IMG/VR virus record: IMGVR_UViG_3300033993_002755
Coordinates: 1-31,697 of that record
DNA length: 31,697 bases
DNA from: a virus
Strand: one strand, 5' to 3'
Shown here: positions 15,518 through 22,692 of the stretch, one piece after another
Position numbering within the stretch: position 1 is the stretch's first letter
Layout of the letters: each line of letters begins with the position of its first letter
The notes under the pieces: generated by a model
What the model saw: only the letters and a program-made list of their open reading frames with translations
What the model was told of the DNA's origin: nothing
Database searches by the model: none
Translations under genes and position numbers: made by a program

Positions 15518-17277
15518 TGGGAGACTACCAGCAGCTGTCTGCTCCGACAATCGACGGGGCACCAGAGATAGTAAGGCTGCCTAAGAAGGTAAAGCCGGAA
15601 GACATTACGATAGACGACCTTCGTCATCTTTCGGACGAAAGCTTTGCGCTATGGACGCAAACCTCTGGTGTTACAGTAGACGGTAACCCTATTGACTTCA
15701 ATAGTCACCGATACTTGTTGCCCATATACATGTGCAACGACACTGAAGTTGTGTGGCAAAAAGCAGCGCAGCTAGGTGCTACTGTGTTCATGCTTTTGCG
15801 CCTGATTCACTGGCTGCACACACATCAAGGACGTAAAGCAGGGCTTTACTTTCCTACAAAGGAAGGCGTAGAGAACCTGTCGAAAGACCGGCTAACCCCA
15901 CTGCTTCAGTCCATTCCTGAGCTTAACGGGGCAATAGACCCACAAGACAAACTAGGACTTCGAAAGATAGGTAAGTCGTCTCTCTATCTGTTCCATTTAG
16001 GTGGTGTAGCCTCGAAAGACTCAGTACCTCTGGATTTCGTAGCGTTTGACGAAGTACGTCTGTGTAAAGCGCAAGACATTGACCAGGCTCTAGAGCGCAT
16101 CAGCCACTCTGTGTACCGTGAGAAGATATTCATGTCCACGGCAGGAATGCCTAGCGGAGACATCGCAGCTAGGTTTGATCTGGGTACTCAGCATATCTTC
16201 ATGGCAAAATGCGGTTGCCCTGATGGAGTTGACCTTGCGCGCACATTTCCTGCTTGCGTTGTAGACGACAAGAAAAGAGGAAAGCTTTATCTCCGTTGTC
16301 CAAAATGCAACTACGTGATTAACGATCCTCAAAATGGACGTTATGTGGCGCACAATCCAGGCGCTAGCTACACCAGCTTCCATGTGAGTCAGCTCACATC
16401 GAAGTACATGCCTCTTCGCACACTGTGGGACTTCTATCAGCGCACCACTAACAAGTCCGAGTTCTACAACGCCAAGCTAGGGTTACCCTATATCGATGAA
16501 GAGAACCAAGGCGTAAGCATAAGTCAATTAAAGGCTTGTGTTGACCCAACGCTAGAGTGGGCATCCCCTGGCAAAATAAAGGGAACTGCTATGGGGGTAG
16601 ACGTAGGTGGTGGCTATTGCTACGTAGTAATCGCTGACCTACACGAGAGCAAGAAGCGGGTACGACATGTGGAGATTATTGAAACAGATAATCCTAACTA
16701 CATGGAGAACGGAAAGAGAGTTTCGCCCTTCAAAAGACTGCGCGTCTTGATGAAGGAATATGGCGTTCAATTGTGTGTAATCGACGCGATGCCTAACTAC
16801 GACAGCGTTATCGAGTTCGCTCAAGAGTTTCCAGGTAAAGTGTTTGCTTCCTTCTACGCGAAGGAAGCCAAAGACGTAGTTACTTGGAGCGATAGACCAC
16901 GAACTAAGATATCCATAAAGAAGGCTGGTCCTTTGCTTAAGTTCAAGTACTACTGCGTGTTGTCGAGATACCTGAGTTTAGACGTAGCGCTTAGCCAATG
17001 GGCAGGCACTAATGTTATCTGCCCCGACCCTGACAAGCTGGTGCAGATGTGCATGGATGAGCGCACAAAAGAGCTGCAGCCTGAAGCTATCATGAACCGT
17101 GCGTTCTCCATGCTCACCCGCTTGGTGAAGCGCTTCGACGTATCTAACGAAGAAACAGGAGAGGGGAGGCACACATTCATCTACTCTGGAGGAGACCCAC
17201 ACTTCGCCCATGCGTGGAACTATTGCAACGTCGCACTAGAAAGACTTCGTAGAGGAGTAATCTTCGCTTTCGGATGA
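15517..17277 (+). CDS. terminase large subunit, GpA type
   Basis: Predicted packaging motor: ATPase plus nuclease, about 586 residues. The N-terminal region matches lambda-GpA-like terminases, with NSHRYLLPIY, a deviant Walker A (QKAAQLGATVF, near residues 81-91), Walker B LDFVAFDEV (172-180) and the coupling motif STAGMPSGD (207-215). A zinc-binding insert follows (CGC near 232 and CPKC near 263). The nuclease half starts with GVDVGGGYCYVVI and has a second acidic site CVIDAMPNYDSV and DPHFAHAWNY near the end. The ATG chosen has GGAG five bases upstream; a GTG one codon earlier overlaps the ParB-like stop. Confidence 0.9.
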   Translation: MGDYQQLSAPTIDGAPEIVRLPKKVKPEDITIDDLRHLSDESFALWTQTSGVTVDGNPIDFNSHRYLLPIYMCNDTEVVWQKAAQLGATVFMLLRLIHWLHTHQGRKAGLYFPTKEGVENLSKDRLTPLLQSIPELNGAIDPQDKLGLRKIGKSSLYLFHLGGVASKDSVPLDFVAFDEVRLCKAQDIDQALERISHSVYREKIFMSTAGMPSGDIAARFDLGTQHIFMAKCGCPDGVDLARTFPACVVDDKKRGKLYLRCPKCNYVINDPQNGRYVAHNPGASYTSFHVSQLTSKYMPLRTLWDFYQRTTNKSEFYNAKLGLPYIDEENQGVSISQLKACVDPTLEWASPGKIKGTAMGVDVGGGYCYVVIADLHESKKRVRHVEIIETDNPNYMENGKRVSPFKRLRVLMKEYGVQLCVIDAMPNYDSVIEFAQEFPGKVFASFYAKEAKDVVTWSDRPRTKISIKKAGPLLKFKYYCVLSRYLSLDVALSQWAGTNVICPDPDKLVQMCMDERTKELQPEAIMNRAFSMLTRLVKRFDVSNEETGEGRHTFIYSGGDPHFAHAWNYCNVALERLRRGVIFAFG

Positions 17278-17305
17278 CAAGCACGTTCCGGATGACAACA
17301 CGTTC
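17271..17305 (+). repeat. tandem duplication across the terminase stop codon
   Basis: An 18-base unit beginning CGGATGACAAG and a 17-base copy lacking one G follow each other directly. The terminase stop codon is inside the first unit, so the duplication does not alter the protein end. The second unit contributes the left arm of the hairpin that follows. Confidence 0.7.
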
Positions 17306-17322
17306 CGCTTTCTGCGGAACGT
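17300..17322. terminator. hairpin between convergent genes
   Basis: A perfect 9-bp stem (ACGTTCCGC against GCGGAACGT) with a 5-base loop lies between the terminase stop and the stop of the small leftward gene. The position suits a two-way terminator, but neither side has a proper run of T, so termination strength is doubtful. Confidence 0.45.
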
Positions 17323-17492
17323 TACTTGCTCACTCTAGTGAATTTAAACTCTGCTATGTTACCTGCTAAGTCTAGCTGCGCGATCAACTTATCTAGTGCC
17401 TCGCTTATTGAGCGCCCTTTGACATAAGCGTCAAGTAGCCTACCTTGTTTGGTTAGCACTACAATAAAGTAACACACTTGCATAGCATCCAT
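17322..17492 (-). CDS. hypothetical protein, 56 aa
   Basis: A short leftward gene read directly. It begins MDAMQV, continues with a beta strand (CYFIVVLTKQG), then a helix (SISEALDKLIAQLDLAG) and a second beta-like end (NIAEFKFTRVSK). This alternation of hydrophobic and polar residues suggests a small folded protein, not a chance frame. The first of two close ATGs is used; the second, three codons on, has a GGA five bases upstream. Reading leftward, TTGCTA, a 17-base spacer and TATCCT lie just upstream as a possible promoter. No family recognised. Confidence 0.55.
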   Translation of the reverse strand: MDAMQVCYFIVVLTKQGRLLDAYVKGRSISEALDKLIAQLDLAGNIAEFKFTRVSK

Positions 17493-17550
17493 TACACGAG
17501 GATAACATAAGGCATAGTCCCTAGCAACTCTTACCTTACTTGCTTGTGTT

Positions 17551-17585
17551 AAAGCACGCTGCTAAAGTCCTGGCATGCGTGCTTT
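17551..17585 (+). promoter_or_regulatory. hairpin holding the patatin start codon
   Basis: AAAGCACGC and GCGTGCTTT form a perfect 9-bp stem, extended by TGC/GCA past a single bulged T, with a 10-base loop. The ATG of the patatin-like gene lies in the right arm, partly in the bulge. If the mRNA folds this way the start would be hidden, which suggests control of translation; it could also be an operator at DNA level. Confidence 0.5.
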
Positions 17586-18429
17586 GTGCCTTTCTGGCGG
17601 AGGAAGTAAAGGGGCGTACCAGGTAGGTGCGTTACGCAGGCTCGTTGAGCTTGAAGAACAGTACGACTTGTTTTCGGGGGTATCTGTCGGTGCTCTAAAC
17701 GCTACACTTTTGGTACAAAACCCAACCTTGGCTCCAGGCGTGTCAGTGTTATCGGACATCTGGGCTAGCCTAACTACTCGGGATGTTGCGCGTAAAAGGT
17801 TCTTAGGACCGTTAAGCCTGTTGTGGGCACCGTCTATCTACACTGCAGAGCCGCTAAAAGCCCTAGTTAACCGTAACCTAGACTACGACAAGTTACAGAA
17901 CAGTGGAAAGAAGCTGCAAATAGTAAGTGTGAACATGTGCACGGGTGCCACTGCGATATGTACGGAAAAAGCAGAAAGAAATCTGCTTGTAGACCACATA
18001 CTAGCATCCGCAGTTGCCCCTATACTTTACCCTCCAGTAATAATCAACGAAGAAGCACACACTGATGGGGGCATACGTCACGTTTCCCCGCTAGATGCTG
18101 CTATACACGCTGGAGCTTCACACATAGATTTGATTCTGTGTAGCGGCAAAGCACAATACAGGTGGGACGCTAAAGTAACCAGTATACTTTCTTACGCTGA
18201 TAGAGTAATTGATATCATGTTAGCTGAAATAGCTAACAACGACATAGTGATGACGCAGTTGCACAATAAATTAAGGCGCGCTGACTCTCAGCACGCCAAA
18301 AAAGAAGTGAGTTTAAGGATATGTAGACCAGCCAAGATGTTTGAAGTTGCTTCTTCTGAGTTTGACCCTGCGGTATCTCAGCGTTTGATGAAAGCAGGAT
18401 ACGAAGACGCGCTCATGGCGTTCGGCTGA
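17575..18429 (+). CDS. patatin-like phospholipase
   Basis: Predicted Ser-Asp dyad lipid hydrolase of 284 residues. The oxyanion motif GGGSKGAYQ (residues 8-16), the nucleophile elbow GVSVG (Ser37) and the catalytic Asp in TDGG (Asp164) are all present and correctly spaced, so it should be active. No signal peptide, so it probably acts inside the cell on the inner face of the membrane. Patatins in phages and defence systems degrade membrane lipids; here it could help lysis or alter the host membrane. It is transcribed alone between leftward genes, its start lies in a hairpin, and its 3' end overlaps the convergent methylase by 17 nt. Confidence 0.85.
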   Translation: MRALCLSGGGSKGAYQVGALRRLVELEEQYDLFSGVSVGALNATLLVQNPTLAPGVSVLSDIWASLTTRDVARKRFLGPLSLLWAPSIYTAEPLKALVNRNLDYDKLQNSGKKLQIVSVNMCTGATAICTEKAERNLLVDHILASAVAPILYPPVIINEEAHTDGGIRHVSPLDAAIHAGASHIDLILCSGKAQYRWDAKVTSILSYADRVIDIMLAEIANNDIVMTQLHNKLRRADSQHAKKEVSLRICRPAKMFEVASSEFDPAVSQRLMKAGYEDALMAFG

Positions 18430-18943
18430 TGAACCAGCCCATTCCTGTGAACGCTTGCTCAAACAAAGCGGGTCTTGGCCCCCAATAAGCCAGGAAGGAA
18501 GGAAACAAGGCTGGAGACGCGGCACCCAAGAAAGTAACACGTCCTTCCAGCAATAAAAGTTTGTCTGCGGTAGGACACACCAGCTTTTGAAAGAATTGCG
18601 TATCAGTACGTGCAGGTCCTAGCAGTATAATCTCTGTGTCATTACTTTCTTCTTTTGCACGTTTAGCTTCGTTTACGCACTTCTGTACCCACGGCTTGAT
18701 TTTCCTGCCATATGGTGGGTTGACGTATACCATCCCTCCACACTGCCACGACTCAGCCAGACCGTCTTTGTCAATATCTGGTCCGGAGAACTTCTGCGTA
18801 GCAGTGATTATGCTGTTAGGGTTTGAGCATGGGTCTAGCGCGATGTCTCTGAAATTAACGTAGATTGGCGCTAGGATACGGGGTGGCGTATTCCAATGCT
18901 GGTTGGCACTAGAGGTCATTTTGTTTATCGTGGCGGCGTCCAT
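18413..18943 (-). CDS. phage DNA N6-adenine methyltransferase (Dam-like)
   Basis: Predicted adenine methyltransferase of the phage Dam family, 176 residues. Visible motifs: HWNTPP near the start, LDPCSNP (about 36-42), and the catalytic NPPYG (75-79), followed by helices (VQKCVNEAKRAKEE), then ILLGPARTDTQFF and GRVTFLG. The order and length fit this family, which uses S-adenosylmethionine to protect phage DNA. An ATG nine codons later is an alternative start. It has a promoter candidate just upstream and a convergent overlap with the patatin gene. Confidence 0.85.
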   Translation of the reverse strand: MDAATINKMTSSANQHWNTPPRILAPIYVNFRDIALDPCSNPNSIITATQKFSGPDIDKDGLAESWQCGGMVYVNPPYGRKIKPWVQKCVNEAKRAKEESNDTEIILLGPARTDTQFFQKLVCPTADKLLLLEGRVTFLGAASPALFPSFLAYWGPRPALFEQAFTGMGWFISRTP

Positions 18944-18950
18944 GTGGCAT

Positions 18951-18979
18951 ACCCTAACCCTTATTTCTTGTTATGTCAA
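18951..18979 (-). promoter_or_regulatory. possible sigma-70-type promoter for the methylase
   Basis: Reading leftward, a perfect TTGACA, a 17-base spacer and TAGGGT (3 of 6). The -10 box ends only 8 bases before the assigned start codon, so transcription may begin at or inside it and favour the second ATG (nine codons later). Confidence 0.35.
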
Positions 18980-19032
18980 AGTGCAGTTGCTTTTCACAGG
19001 ATATAAGCTACCTTTAATATTGGAGGTTCTCT

Positions 19033-19194
19033 ATGGTGATCGTACTAGACATATTATCCCCGGATAAAGAAGAGGTAGCCCCCAAGAAGTCTGAAGTAAC
19101 GGAACAACCAAAAGAGACCCTCGTAGATATGCAAAGGCTAACACGAGTACAAGTGATATCCATCACTGGTGAACTAGTAGACATGTACGTTTGA
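19033..19194 (+). CDS. hypothetical protein, 53 aa
   Basis: A short gene with a strong ribosome binding site (GGAGG six bases before the ATG). The peptide starts with a hydrophobic strand (MVIVLDILS), has a charged middle rich in Glu and Lys (KEEVAPKKSEVTEQPKE) and ends with a beta-like part (RVQVISITGELVDMYV). No family recognised. It is the first gene of a short rightward unit and lies 13 bases before the probable virion protein gene, so it may be a small structural or assembly protein. Confidence 0.65.
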   Translation: MVIVLDILSPDKEEVAPKKSEVTEQPKETLVDMQRLTRVQVISITGELVDMYV

Positions 19195-19207
19195 AAACGG
19201 CCAACAA

Positions 19208-19840
19208 ATGCCCACACCTACAAAAGCGGAACTACTTGCACTGCTTCAAGCGGAGAAACTTGGTTCTCCCAAGTCAGATGCTATTCAACAGCACGTTCTT
19301 AGTACTTTCTTAGACAAGAACTATGATACTGAAACAGTAAGCAGAATTATTCATACACCAGGGATAACGCCTAGCACTAACAGTACTGTTCCAGGTGGGG
19401 GACCAGAGCCGATAGCTATAGGAACGTTGCTTGGTCTTCACTTCAAGCGAGACACTGACCTAGTGTATAGCTACTCAAAAATACAAAGCAGCTTTTTGTC
19501 TGATGCTAGCTTCCATGTGCACTGGACCAAGGCAGTAGACACTAACCAGGCTGGGGCAACTGTCAGGTGGCGACTTCGTTACACCGTGTTTAACGGCATA
19601 TCTCAGGACTTGATAGCAGGTCCAACAGGCACAATCATTTGGGATGATACTTACGACGATAGCGGAACTACAAGTAGAATAGTGTATCGCACACCAAACA
19701 TAGCAGCGACAGGATTTGTAGCCAATTATTACGTAGGGGTCGAACTGGGCTTCGTAGCGGCAAACACTACGTTAGCTAATCGTCCAGTTGTAATTTCCTG
19801 TGATATCTTAAGCAGGAATTCTATCAACGAAGGCAACTGA
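19208..19840 (+). CDS. probable virion protein, beta-sandwich type, 210 aa
   Basis: The N-terminal 60 residues are helical and polar; the rest is beta-rich with patterns seen in phage neck, tail or decoration proteins: FHVHWTKAVDTNQAGATVRWRLRYTVF, TIIWDDTYDD and YYVGVELGFVA. The HxHW and VRWRLRY strands are the most telling. I do not know the exact family. The ribosome binding site is weak. The 5' end of the gene (ATGCCCACACCTA) is repeated just after its stop as a short frame, suggesting a past duplication. Confidence 0.6.
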   Translation: MPTPTKAELLALLQAEKLGSPKSDAIQQHVLSTFLDKNYDTETVSRIIHTPGITPSTNSTVPGGGPEPIAIGTLLGLHFKRDTDLVYSYSKIQSSFLSDASFHVHWTKAVDTNQAGATVRWRLRYTVFNGISQDLIAGPTGTIIWDDTYDDSGTTSRIVYRTPNIAATGFVANYYVGVELGFVAANTTLANRPVVISCDILSRNSINEGN

Positions 19841-19845
19841 GCAGA

Positions 19846-19905
19846 ATGCCCACACCTAAAAAAGAGGTCAATCTCGAACCATCAAGTCGTGTCAGTGCTT
19901 CCTGA
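19846..19905 (+). pseudogene. possible remnant of a duplicated gene start
   Basis: A 19-codon frame starts with nearly the same 20 bases as the preceding virion-protein gene (peptides MPTPTKAE and MPTPKKEV) and then stops. It reads as the remaining start of a second copy, or as a very small peptide gene. Its 3' half overlaps a hairpin. Confidence 0.3.
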
Positions 19906-19913
19906 CCCTTGAT
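19881..19913. terminator. hairpin at the end of the rightward unit
   Basis: ATCAAG pairs with CTTGAT, and inside this GTCAG pairs with CTGAC around a 6-base loop. A short T-containing tail (TGACTTTACT) follows on the rightward strand. It lies between the convergent virion-protein unit and the long leftward gene block, a suitable place for a terminator. Confidence 0.4.
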
Positions 19914-19921
19914 TGACTTTA

Positions 19922-20260
19922 CTAGTCTTCCACCACATCGTAGAGGTCTCTGTCTCCAAGATTCCAATCGCCCAGTACGCGATGGATGCCTCCACAAGAT
20001 TCAATAAGCTCACGCACGTCATCTTCAGTGGGGTTTTCGGGAGCGTCACCATCCGGCCACAAAGCCTTTACATCCAGCGTAGCTTCAGCTTCATACCTAA
20101 TGACGAACTTTTTCATTTTACCACGTACCTCTCCGCTGCCTTTGCATACATCGCAGTTGACAGTAAAAGCGCCCTCATCGTCCTCTGCAAGTTCCTCTCC
20201 GCTGCCTTTGCAGGCTCGGCACTCGACCCAATCCCATTCACTAGGCTCGCTCTTTAACAT
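19922..20260 (-). CDS. DnaJ-type zinc-motif protein, 112 aa
   Basis: The N-terminal part has two CxxCxGxG zinc knuckles (CRACKGSG near residue 14 and CDVCKGSG near residue 36), as in the central zinc domain of DnaJ, but there is no J domain or substrate-binding domain. After it come a basic strand (KMKKFVIRYEAEATLDV) and an acidic tail (DLYDVVED). It may act as a stand-alone redox or chaperone-like adaptor. AAAGG in the end of the upstream gene gives the ribosome binding site. It is the last gene of the leftward block. Confidence 0.7.
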   Translation of the reverse strand: MLKSEPSEWDWVECRACKGSGEELAEDDEGAFTVNCDVCKGSGEVRGKMKKFVIRYEAEATLDVKALWPDGDAPENPTEDDVRELIESCGGIHRVLGDWNLGDRDLYDVVED

Positions 20261-20265
20261 TTTCT

Positions 20266-20451
20266 TTAACCTTTCTTAGGGACCAGGTCGTAGTTAAGCC
20301 GCAGGTATTCCATCATGTAGTGCAGCGAGATTACCTTTTCTTTGCAAGAGTAGCTCATGTGTTGTTCGCAGAGTGCGTTAAGTAGGTCGCAAGCTTTAGT
20401 GAGTGACGCGTCTTTCAACTCTGGGTTGATTTCGAATTTATAGTTACCCAT
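20266..20451 (-). CDS. hypothetical protein, 61 aa
   Basis: No family recognised. Helical and rich in Leu, Cys and Met (ACDLLNALCEQHMSYSCKEKVISLHYMMEYLRL), ending in a basic tail. Start chosen at the ATG giving MGNYKFE; a GTG three codons earlier is open too. The gene begins inside the end of the coiled-coil protein gene upstream (about 37 nt overlap) and ends five bases before the zinc-motif gene. Confidence 0.55.
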   Translation of the reverse strand: MGNYKFEINPELKDASLTKACDLLNALCEQHMSYSCKEKVISLHYMMEYLRLNYDLVPKKG

Positions 20452-20918
20452 ATACAGCACTTCTTTCCCCTGCTTAGAGCCGCGTTGGCACTACGTGCTA
20501 CAGCAATCACACACTCTAGTGGTGCTACATCTCCAATACGTCCGGTGTCGTCTGTGCTCACCAATCCCAGCGCTTCTGCTACTTTGACAAAAGCATAACG
20601 TGCTGCGTCGCGTTCGGTACGCATATGCGAGTTTTCTTCGCGAAGCTTTTCTATCGTTTCCTCCGCGACCTCGCACCGAGCTGTGAGCATTTCATTGACC
20701 GTACGGTGCTGGTCTACCTTTAGCACGGATTCTTTGACAGCCGCTTGAGCTGAGCCTTCCATCAGCCTCGCGTTTACGTACTTCCTGTAGATTTCTACAG
20801 CCATGGTTTGCGCTTGTTCTCCGAGCCTAGTTGTGGGCTTGCCCCACCTTGGCAGCGCTCCGTGATAGATCGAGTCGAGCGCGTCCCTTAACTCTCGCAA
20901 GTCTTCTGCGGTAGTCAT
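20415..20918 (-). CDS. hypothetical coiled-coil protein, 167 aa
   Basis: No family recognised. The sequence is almost all helix, with a coiled-coil-like section (AEETIEKLREENSHMRTERD) in the middle, followed by a short unit with Gly and Thr (LVSTDDTGRIGDVAP) and a helical end. This layout resembles many phage proteins of unknown role located among replication or regulatory genes. It overlaps the gene upstream by 4 nt, and the following gene begins inside its 3' end. Confidence 0.6.
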   Translation of the reverse strand: MTTAEDLRELRDALDSIYHGALPRWGKPTTRLGEQAQTMAVEIYRKYVNARLMEGSAQAAVKESVLKVDQHRTVNEMLTARCEVAEETIEKLREENSHMRTERDAARYAFVKVAEALGLVSTDDTGRIGDVAPLECVIAVARSANAALSRGKKCCIWVTINSKSTQS

Positions 20919-21319
20919 CGTGCTTTTCCTTCGTCCATTTTACAGCACCACAAGAGGTATTCAGCTTCTTGCTTAGCCATCCGGCTAACATGTCGATTGC
21001 CCTGGGTAATGGCCAAAAAGTTTAGGATTTCGATGAGGGCGTCTCTCTTGTTTAACGTTCCTGAGGTAACCAGAGTGGTAGACTTCCTGCTTTCATACCT
21101 ACCTATTGCAATTTCCTTGCCTTTTCTCTTATTGAATTGATCTCCAGGCTTTTTCACGAAGGTTATCCGCTCTTGACTACTGTAAGCACACACCCATTCG
21201 GTTGGCGCGTTTATAGAGAACCCAAACCTCACACGATTGCCACTGATGGTGTATGCGATCGTCATAGTCCTGTTAGGGTTATTGACGTCAGGAACATAGG
21301 CAAAATAGAAGTTGGTCAC
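20915..21319 (-). CDS. hypothetical protein, 134 aa
   Basis: No family recognised. The N-terminal half has beta strands (NFYFAYVPDV, TMTIAYTISGNRVRFGFSIN, then WVCAYS), while the C-terminal half is helical with Cys-Cys and charged residues (EAEYLLWCCKMDEG). The GTG chosen has AAGGA ten bases upstream; a TTG 17 codons earlier is in frame but coincides with the -35 element of a likely promoter. The stop overlaps the next start by 4 nt. Confidence 0.55.
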   Translation of the reverse strand: MTNFYFAYVPDVNNPNRTMTIAYTISGNRVRFGFSINAPTEWVCAYSSQERITFVKKPGDQFNKRKGKEIAIGRYESRKSTTLVTSGTLNKRDALIEILNFLAITQGNRHVSRMAKQEAEYLLWCCKMDEGKAR

Positions 21320-21341
21320 TGTGTCAGCTTCCTTTGTAGAG

Positions 21342-21370
21342 AGGGTATGAGCCGAGCAGGCCCGTGTCAA
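21342..21370 (-). promoter_or_regulatory. possible sigma-70-type promoter in the leftward block
   Basis: Reading leftward, a perfect TTGACA, a 17-base spacer and TACCCT (3 of 6) lie directly before the ribosome binding site of the 134-residue protein gene, in a gap between genes. It would drive the last four genes of the block. Confidence 0.35.
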
Positions 21371-21372
21371 GC

Positions 21373-21846
21373 TCAGTTTAGACTGCTTGCAGCGTTGAGC
21401 GGTTCTCCATGAGCATGCATAATAATTGCCATCAACGTTCCGTACATCGCTAATTGAGTCGGGGTAGCTTCTTCGCTAGTCCTGATTTTCTCAAGTAAGG
21501 TGTATACTGTATTAGCGGACAGTAGTTTGACGTTCCCTCCGATGTCCATTGGGCAAAATCCGTTCTTTCCGTACTTGCGCTCAAACATGGCGTTAAACAC
21601 TTCTTTCTCTGGAAGCTCTTCGAACACCATAGGTACCGGCTCGTTATCGTCGCCCAACACAAGAGGCAAAAGCGTGTCTGGTGAGGGCAATTCTGGAAGC
21701 TTCTTGATTTCTTGCGCAGGCTCAGGGGACTGTTGCTGTTTCTCCGTGTTGGGGTAAGCGTTCAACGCCCTCTGAAAAAGGGAGTATGACCACACATTGA
21801 GCTTTGCTGCGATCCAAATTAGCAGGTTTGTATACTGTTCTCGCAT
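21373..21846 (-). CDS. hypothetical protein, 157 aa
   Basis: No family recognised. The N terminus is hydrophobic and helical with Trp residues (YTNLLIWIAAKLNVWSYSLFQRAL), perhaps a membrane-interacting helix. A Pro/Gln-rich linker follows, then an acidic region (GDDNEPVPMVFEELPEKE) and a helical C terminus. The ATG chosen has GAGG seven bases upstream; an earlier start would lie inside the neighbouring gene. Confidence 0.55.
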   Translation of the reverse strand: MREQYTNLLIWIAAKLNVWSYSLFQRALNAYPNTEKQQQSPEPAQEIKKLPELPSPDTLLPLVLGDDNEPVPMVFEELPEKEVFNAMFERKYGKNGFCPMDIGGNVKLLSANTVYTLLEKIRTSEEATPTQLAMYGTLMAIIMHAHGEPLNAASSLN

Positions 21847-21856
21847 GCTTTTACCT

Positions 21857-22189
21857 CTAGTTCGCCAACACTGCCAAGAAAACAAACTCATCATCACCGG
21901 TCCACATATGCCTAGGTGCAACTAGTACCCCTATCCGTTTCTTACTTTCTTCAAACGCCTCGTCAACGTCGTTAAACGGTCCATGAAATTGAACATACTT
22001 AGACATTGTTATTTCCGTTTGGGAGAACTCTTCAGTGTCTATCGTATTCTGCTCTGTTTCATCTAAGAAGCGTTGTATAGACGCCCAGATTATGGCTTTT
22101 CTCATACTGTCAGTGAGTGCGTGATCTCCTATTACTTCAGCAAATTGAAGGGGAAATTCATCATCGAATGGTAAGCCGCCAGCATTCAT
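21857..22189 (-). CDS. hypothetical protein, 110 aa
   Basis: No family recognised. Acidic and mostly helical (MRKAIIWASIQRFLDETEQ, then FNDVDEAFEESKKRIG), ending with a hydrophobic strand (DDEFVFLAVLAN). GAGAGG five bases upstream supports the ATG. It lies directly after the first repeat-family gene in the direction of transcription, separated by about 50 bases that show no clear terminator. Confidence 0.6.
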   Translation of the reverse strand: MNAGGLPFDDEFPLQFAEVIGDHALTDSMRKAIIWASIQRFLDETEQNTIDTEEFSQTEITMSKYVQFHGPFNDVDEAFEESKKRIGVLVAPRHMWTGDDEFVFLAVLAN

Positions 22190-22240
22190 TTTGCCTCTCT
22201 GTCTGTTGCATCAACCAACAACTCCAGCTTAGCACGCGCG

Positions 22241-22663
22241 CTATGCAATAACATCTCTCCTAAGTTCTAGAATACCTAGGATACTCTCATACTCAAGAGA
22301 GGTATTACAGTTGAGTAATGAGTTAGCTAGCTCTAAGGTTTCATTTGAGAGTGGGAGAAACAAGTGATGTAAAGCCTTGGGGATTCCCATCTCCTCCAAT
22401 ATTGCTTCACCGTCACCGTAACCGTTACCGTAACCTTTACCGTAACCTTTACCGTAACCGTCACCGTCACCGTCACCGTAACCGGTACCGTTACCGTAAC
22501 TGTAGTTACCGTTACCGGTACCGTTACCGTAACCGTTACCGTCACCGTCACCGTTACCGTAACCTTTACCGTTACCGTCACCGTTACCTTTACCGTAACC
22601 TTTGCCGTGACCGTCACCGTAACCGTCACCGTTACCGGCACCGTCCCCGTCTAAGGTAGACAT
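22241..22663 (-). CDS. Gly-X repeat protein with conserved C-terminal domain, copy 1
   Basis: Member of the repeat family of this window. MSTLDG is followed by about 40 Gly-X pairs (X is Asn, Asp, Tyr, Lys, His or Thr), then the common C-terminal domain from EAILEEMGIPKAL to SILGILELRRDV. The tract includes the aromatic interruption NYSYGNG. It lies downstream of the HerA-like ATPase gene and, unlike the other complete copies, has no GGAGAGA before its start: the ATG sits inside a perfect 12-base palindrome (GACATATATGTC), with only GAAAG upstream. The Gly-polar part is expected to be disordered or fibrous. Function unknown. Confidence 0.75.
   Translation of the reverse strand: MSTLDGDGAGNGDGYGDGHGKGYGKGNGDGNGKGYGNGDGDGNGYGNGTGNGNYSYGNGTGYGDGDGDGYGKGYGKGYGNGYGDGEAILEEMGIPKALHHLFLPLSNETLELANSLLNCNTSLEYESILGILELRRDVIA
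22409..22650 (-). repeat. (GGTNAC)n hexanucleotide tract, copy 1
   Basis: About 40 near-perfect six-base units, in frame with the repeat protein. The variable base is mostly the first base of every second codon. No stop occurs in any frame of either strand over most of the tract. Confidence 0.9.
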
Positions 22664-22692
22664 ATATGTCTTTCAATACAGAGATGAGTGTA

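Noticed and set aside
19913-20279. Rightward frames over the DnaJ-like zinc gene
   Set aside because: The leftward frame has clear CxxCxGxG motifs and fits the operon; the rightward frames have no motif or ribosome binding site.
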